Assembly (NCBI GenBank): GCA_025677825.1
Contig: JAIXMO010000012.1
Location: 655,558 to 719,557, forward strand
Direction: 5' to 3'
DNA: 64,000 nucleotides
DNA from: Helicostylum pulchrum
Lineage: Eukaryota > Mucoromycota > Mucoromycetes > Mucorales > Mucoraceae
Each line of letters begins with the position of its first letter. Within the stretch, counting starts at the first letter, position 1. Positions 55,031 through 64,000 of this stretch are shown in pieces. Position numbers and translations under genes: made by a program. The notes beneath the pieces are model-generated. The model did not search any database, was not told the origin of the DNA, and saw only the letters and a program-made list of their open reading frames with translations.

Positions 55031-55278
55031 CTTACGTAACTTCATATAAGAATATGTAACTCGTATAAGTGTCTATAAATTAGTATTTCTGAGTATTTCC
55101 GAGTAACTATAGTTTTTTGCACACAGTTTTAAGAGCGAAAAGAAAGAATTAAAGCCTTCACAGCAAATTAAATTTTTTGAAAACAATCATTTTCTTTACC
55201 CCTCACGTGATATGCATTATTTTAAGTTTACCTTCTTTTTTTTTCTTTCCCCCACTTTTTTATAACACAACACAAAAA
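55031..55278 (+). promoter_or_regulatory. Upstream region of the cullin gene
   Basis: A/T-rich, with ACGTAAC/ACGTGA words and a pyrimidine-rich leader (55220-55265, T and C runs) directly before the ATG at 55279. No TATA box stands out. Confidence 0.3.
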
Positions 55279-57956
<2,678 letters not shown>

Positions 57957-58297
57957 AAAAAACATGTTGCAGCTTGACTTGAATAAAAATGATGAAGGAA
58001 GAGTCATAACAATACAGAATAACCCCGACTTTTTTTTCGGTTTAAATACGCCTAATCTTTTTCGTTTTTCTTTTCTTCTCCTTTAAAAAACGCCCTTATA
58101 TTATCTCTTTTCATAAACCTATACATACCTTTTTTTTTAATACGCTAAAAGAAAAAAAGATGTTTAAAATGGAATAAATTCCCTTTTTTTCCCCTTCAAC
58201 ATTTCATTTTTTTCAAAAAAAAATAGTACCTACAAAAACAGATATCAAATACAACAAACAAAACAAACCCTTTATATATATATATACATACGACAAT
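57957..58297 (+). promoter_or_regulatory. Cullin-GCN2 intergenic region
   Basis: Holds the 3' flank of the cullin (AATAAAAAT-like at 57980) and the leader of GCN2, with T and A runs and a (TA)n stretch at 58271-58285 just before the ATG at 58298. Confidence 0.35.
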
Positions 58298-58409
58298 ATG
58301 GATCTGGAAGAACTTAAACAAGTTCAAGAAAATGAAATTGAAGCTTTAAAAGCAATCTTTATGGAAGATTACATTCCTGTTGTTAATAAAACTGCTTGGA
58401 AGGTATAAC

Positions 58410-58473
<64 letters not shown>

Positions 58474-61400
58474 ATAAAAAAAGACTCTGCTAACTTTACT
58501 TTTCAAAAAGGTGTCTCACCCTGATCCCGAATTTATACTTCATTTATGTCCATTAGGTGTAGAAGAAACAGAAGCTCATGCAACAGTCGATCTTAAAGTA
58601 AGGTTTCCAAAATCATACCCTAACAAACCACCAGAACTACACCTTATCAATGCACGTGGACTTTCCGCCAACATTTTACATCAACTGACAAGCTCTTTAC
58701 AACAAACGGCTAAATTATTACAAGGTCAAGAAATGATGTGGGATTTGAGTGATCATGTTCGTGCTTTCTTGGCAAACCATAATGCACCACCTTCAGCCGT
58801 ATCTAAATTAACTTTACATGAACAAATGGTGATTCGAAACCAACAGGATCTAAAGGTGGAACGTGAAAGAGAGTTGGAGGAGCTGGATCGCAAGCGCAAA
58901 GAACGTGAGGCAGAGTTAAGAGTTCAGTCCGATATGATGAATGAAAAGATTCAAAGGGATCTGGAGAGGAAGAGAGAACATGCCAGAGTGGCTCGACAAC
59001 AACGACAGGAGTTGGGCTTCACCGATGGTGGAGAGGATATTGTGGATGATGATTACCAGGACCATTTAGACGAAAGTTCGTTCATTGATAGCAGCGAAAT
59101 TAAGTTAATTCGGTTTGAAAATTTAATTACAATTGCTATTGATGAAGTGATACCCAAGACCATTTCGTTTCGCACCGTAGCGGTTGGACCGTGTGTTGGA
59201 AAAGGTGTTGTAGGTGAAACGTTTTCAGCACAACCTATCAATTATCAATTGACAGATGGTAACACAGACGAAATCGAAAGTTTGCCTTGTCTACTAGCTA
59301 TTAAACGCGTCGATATATCAGGGTCTTATTATACCACGCAAGCAGGAAAAAGAAAATTGCAAGATATTGAAAGAGAATTGGATCGATTGAGGTCTTTACA
59401 GCATCCACATATTTTAAATATTTATGATGCTCGCTTGGATAGGTCGCGTATGGATAGAAAGTCTTGGGTATTGCATGTCTTGATGGAGTATGAACAAGGT
59501 GGAAGTTTATATGATTTATTGAAAAAGTGTGGTGGCGGACTTAGGTTATCGATTGTTCGTAAATATATGAAGCAGTTAGTGTGGGCTTTGAATCATATTC
59601 ATTTAAATGGATTTGTTTGCAAAGGTAAAAAAAAAAATGCGGTTAAAAAAATTTTGCATGAATTTTTTTTAATTTTTTTTTTAGATATTCGTTCAAATAG
59701 TATCTTTTGCGGCAGTAATCAATCTTTAAAATTAGCTGATATCAGTTATAATAAACGATTACATGGTAAGATCTTTTTTTTTTCTCTAAAAACAATAATA
59801 ATAATCTAACGCTTGTTAGATTTAAACAAGTCCAATTTCTTGGTCGAATCTGAAGAAATGGAAACTGAATTGGCTGAATATAATACTGCATCTTGGTCTT
59901 CTCCCGAACTACATGAACGTCCAGGTGTGTATGGTAGAAAAAATGATATTTGGTGTCTCGGTGTTGTGTTTATTGAAATGTTGTGGGGTGTAGATGTCAC
60001 AAGAGAGTTTGGCGATTTTGAAGCGTTTATGAGGACTGCTTCCTCAGAGTTACCACCTGTAGCCAATGCATTTGCAAGACGATTATTAGAACCTGATCCA
60101 AAGAAAAGACCTACAGCTATTGGTTTGATGAACGACCCTTTCTTTGCTGGTGATAATGAGTCGATAATCGCTGAACAAGCTGCACCACCTGTATTCTCTA
60201 CTAATGGTATGTAACTATAAATATAATTGTTTTTTTTTTTTGTTATTGACTTTTTTTTAAAAAAAAAGTGGCGCCTCATATGAATTCAAAATCTTTACAA
60301 AAACCTCATAAAGTAGGTCTTCCTCAATTATTTGAACCTTCTTTAGCAGCCCACCATGACTTTAATAAGTCCATGTACCCACCCAACAACCATATGATTA
60401 CCAATGTTCCAATCACACATGTAGCACCACCAGATATCACATCTGCTACACCGAACCTTGGATCTTCACGTTACAAGACTGATTTTGAAGAAATTGAGTT
60501 CTTAGGTAAAGGAGGATTTGGAGAAGTAGTGAAAGCACGTAATCGATTGGACGGTAGATTATATGCGATTAAAAAAATTCGATTGGATCCTAAAGATAGT
60601 GAAGATTTAAGAAAGATCTTGAGAGAGGTACATTCTTTGTCGAGTTTACATCATCAGTATGTTGTACGATATTTCGCTACTTGGTTTGAAGATGAAGATG
60701 GCGCCGGGTTTAGAGATAGTGATGATGACGGCTTCTCGGATTCTGAATCGGAATATGATGAAGATGGTGAAGATGGAGATGTCAGTGCGTATAAACAACG
60801 GTTTCATGATTTCTTATCAGTTGCTAGACACCCTTCTAAAAGCAAAAGCAAGAGTTATTCGGCGATTCAGTTTGATGATGATGATGATGAAACTAGTACT
60901 GAAGACGAGGATGACGATGGGCATTCTACACCCTATGTTGATGACGAAGATGATGATAATGAGAATTTTATTTCGTTTGCGCATGATTCTGATGGTACTA
61001 GTAGTGGTGCAACGATAGATACAGTCTCAACAAAGAAACAGGAACTAGTAAAAACTGCAATTACTAACCTAAAGAAAAAGAGTGATGAGAAAAGTTCCGA
61101 AAGTCAAAAGAGAAGTCAAAATCGTACACGAGTCTTGTATATTCAAATGGAATATTGTGAAAAAAAGACGTTACGTGATGTTATTGATGAAGGTATCGAT
61201 GAACAAGAAGCTTGGAGGTTGTTTAGACAGATATTGGAGGGTCTGGTACATATCCATTCTCAAGATATGATTCATCGTGATTTGAAACCACCTAATATTT
61301 TCTTGGATTCAAATAATGATGTCAAGATTGGTGATTTTGGGCTGGCTACAACAAGTACAGCTTTGGTAGACAATACGGCGTTTTCAAGAAGTACAAGTCA

Positions 61401-64000
61401 ACAACGATTGAGTGAAAGATTCAGCTCCAACCCCTCGTCGTCGTCGAACAACGATAATGTGTCGCAAAGTTATACTGGGTACTCGGTTTCTAGTGCGCAT
61501 GTTGGTGTAGATGAAAGTATGACTACTGGTGTTGGTACCACGTTTTATGTATCTCCTGAAGTCATGGTGGATTCAGCTACTGGGGCTACTTCAGGTATGC
61601 GATACAATCGAAAAGTAGATATGTTTTCACTTGGTATTATCTTTTTTGAAATGTGTTATGATCTCTCTACCGGTATGCAACGCGTGATTGTATTAAATGA
61701 GCTTCGTAACGGTAAATTCCCTGATGATTTTCCCTCGCATTATGTCAATCAAAAGAAAATCATCACCATGCTGTTATCACCTCAACCTAAAGATAGACAG
61801 AATAGTTTCGAATTGTTACGAAGTGATTTGTTGCCTCCTAAATTGGAAGATGAATATATCAAGGAATGTGTTCGTACGATTGCTAATCCCAATACACCTT
61901 ATTACGATAAACTGATGTCGGCCATGTTCTCTCAATCGGCGGATAGGCATAAGGATTTTACGTATGACTATCAATCGAGTGCTGAAACTTCGTTTGATCC
62001 GTTTAGTCATATTTTCTTTGACCATATTCGTGACCAAATGACAAAAGTGTTTCGTAGACACGGTGCAATTGATGTCTCCGCTCCGTTACTGATACCTAAA
62101 AACGATCTTTATGAGTGGAATTGGAAGAATCCCGTTTATTTGATGGATTCACAAGGTGCTTTAAATCAACTTCCGTACGATCAAACGGTCCCTTTTGCTA
62201 GATACATTGCCAGACAAAAAGGGTTCCCTGAATTAAAGAGGTTTACGTTTGATAAAGTGTATCGAGAAAATCAAAGTGGTGGACAGCCTGAAGCAGTATT
62301 AGAAGCAGATTTCGATATTGTTCATAAAGAAACTACGCCCATGGTACCAGATGCTGAGGTACTTAAAGTGGTAGAGGAAGTGTTGGAAGAGTTACCACCG
62401 TATAAAAATGGCGGGTTTTATTTTATTGTCAATCATACAGGGATTACAGATATTATATTGGATACGTGTCGTGTACCGCCGGATATTCGTAAGGGTGTGT
62501 TGGTGGCGCTATCTAGTTTAGGTAGAGCACCTTCGTTTGCAGCAGTTAGAAATATCCTCAAATTGAAGTATAATCTGCAGAGAAGTGTGTTGGATGAGTT
62601 GTCCATGTTTAATGTCAGTGGTGAATTGGAATCGATCAATAAGAAAATTGAAGGGTTGTTGTCGGCTGCACATAAAGTTAAATTTAAAGAGCATATTAAT
62701 ACTTTGAGAACACTTATTACTGTCAGTAAACATATTGGTATTCATCACAAGATTTTATTTCATCCGTTACTAGTGTAAGTCTCTATTTCTCTCTCTCTCT
62801 CTCTCTAAAAGAAAGAAAAAAAAAGATTGTATTTTAAACTAATCGATTTTTTTTTAAAAAAAAATAGATATAATAATCACTTTTATAAGAATGGTATGGT
62901 GTTTGAAACAATAGCAGATACAATTGATTCCAAACGTAAAGATGTATTGGCAGTAGGCGGTAGATACGATTGGTTAGTACAACACTTTGCTCATCCTAAC
63001 GCAACAGCCAACCGAAAGTTACGTGCAGTAGGAGTCAATATTGCAGTTCAAAAATTAATTCGACATTTGGATATACATCAATCTGAACAAGTGAAGTACC
63101 TTATGAAGGCCAAGAACGAAAAGTTGAGAAGTTTTGGATTATGGGCACCAAAGAGATGTGATGTCTATGTTGCAAGCTTTGGTAAAGTATTGATTCAGGA
63201 ACGTCTTGATATTGTACAGGAACTTTGGAATCATGGTATTCGTGCAGAGTTCCAGTATAATGATAGAGATTATTTGACTCCCGATGAATTGGTTTCGCTT
63301 TGTAAGAAATCCAGTATTAATTGGATTGTGATTGTTAAACATAAGAATTCGGAAAGTAAATCATCAGATTCTTCTACAATGGTCAAGATCAAGGATGTGT
63401 TACGGGGTACAGAGACTGAAATCAGTAAGTCGGATCTAAGTATTTGGTTGATGAATGAGATTAGTGAACAGATCAAGATTGATTCGGTCGCAAGAGTAAA
63501 GAGCAAACATGATTTGAAGTCAAAGGATACATCAGATTCAGGTACCTTTTTTCTATTGCTTGTTTTGATGTGTATGTTAATTAGATGTATTTTTTTAAGC
63601 GCGAAATGACCCTTTTTCTCATGATCTGTCTAAATGTGATGGAATGGAACAAAAGTTAAATTATGATGTTAATATTGTATTTACTGAAGGTCGTGGTAAA
63701 GAACGTACGAAGATGAAGCATAAGCATAAAACTGTTCTTATCGATAAAGGTAAAAAATATAAATATTTGTAAAAAAAAAAATGAAGTATTTAATTTAATT
63801 TTATTTTTAAAAAAAGCTATTCATCGTCTTTCACCAATTATGGAAGGCTTAAAAAGGGATATTCAGGTCGTTGCATTTGATTTACCAAAAGAAATTGTTA
63901 AAAAGATGGTAGAATACAGCTTTTGGATAGATGAAGGGTATAAGAAAGTATTGGATCATGCTGGTATTAGTCAACGTGATACACTAAGTAGAGTAAGACA
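58298..64000 (+). CDS. GCN2: GCN2 eIF2-alpha kinase, 3' end beyond window
   Basis: Predicted as join(58298..58402,58511..59624,59685..59765,59820..60206,60269..62774,62868..63541,63600..63749,63817..>64000), about 1733 aa to the window end, close to the full size of the family. GCN2 senses uncharged tRNA and phosphorylates eIF2-alpha. Order: RWD domain for Gcn1 binding (about 1-125; FPKSYPNKPPELHLIN), charged coiled coil (135-195), pseudokinase (about 215-530; lacks HRD and DFG, LNGFVCKDI instead), true kinase (about 625-1080; FLGKGGFGEVVKARN, YAIKKIRL, a long acidic insert, MIHRDLKPPNIFLD, KIGDFGLA), then a HisRS-like region (from about 1140; HGAIDVSAPLLIP, FTFDKVYREN). The first intron carries a run of about 50 A (58418-58468). 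Confidence 0.95.

Overview
The window is nuclear DNA of an early-diverging fungus, most likely Mucoromycota (Mucorales-like). The evidence is strong AT bias, many short spliceosomal introns (about 36-90 nt) with GTAAGT-like donors and TAG acceptors, fungal-only genes (Golgi MNN1- and KRE2-type mannosyltransferases, a P3A proton ATPase, BRR6/BRL1), a wealth of homopolymer A/T runs, and relics of Fanzor and Crypton-like transposons of the kind seen in Mucorales. No rRNA, tRNA, CRISPR or organellar sequence was seen. Exon joins were deduced by reading both strands and checking codon phase across each splice; they are predictions.

Layout. 0-8.5 kb: an edge-truncated low-complexity protein (-), a TMEM184/OST-alpha-type membrane protein (-), an UNC93-like transporter (-), then non-coding DNA. 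8.5-11 kb: a transposon graveyard with a broken Crypton/Ndc10-like recombinase and a broken Fanzor. 11-21.5 kb: a dense housekeeping block: mitochondrial carrier MME1-type (-), SF3b subunit 2 (+), BRR6/BRL1 (-), an unknown coiled-coil protein (-), CTF4/AND-1 (-) and KIN17 (-). 21.5-22.6 kb: another degenerate stretch. 22.9-34 kb: a BRF2-like TFIIB-family protein (+), two convergent Golgi mannosyltransferases, a plasma-membrane H+-ATPase (+), a UBAC2/DSC2-like rhomboid with CUE domain (+), an NTF2-like protein (-) and a decayed copy of its 5' part. 34.9-42 kb: two proteins of unknown role (-), ATP synthase subunit g (+), DRS1 helicase (-), CDC7 kinase (-). 42-48.4 kb: a gene-free 6.4 kb region with Fanzor- and MULE-like remnants and diverged repeats. 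48.4-64 kb: HSF-type transcription factor (-), a beta-trefoil-like protein with micro-exons (+), an atypical hexokinase (+), a third Fanzor relic (-), a CUL1-type cullin (+) and GCN2 (+, cut by the window end).

The genes do not form an operon-like pathway. Most are core growth genes: replication (CTF4, CDC7, KIN17), RNA processing (SF3B2, DRS1), translational control (GCN2), ubiquitin ligase (cullin, DSC2-like) and mitochondrial and membrane function. The only obvious functional pairing is the tail-to-tail mannosyltransferase pair. The most notable observations are a textbook AT-AC (U12-type) intron in the BRR6/BRL1 gene, at least three independent Fanzor relics (eukaryotic TnpB-type RNA-guided nucleases), an atypical hexokinase that has lost its phosphate-binding and TKGF motifs, a BRF2-like factor, and a gene with two 18-nt exons.
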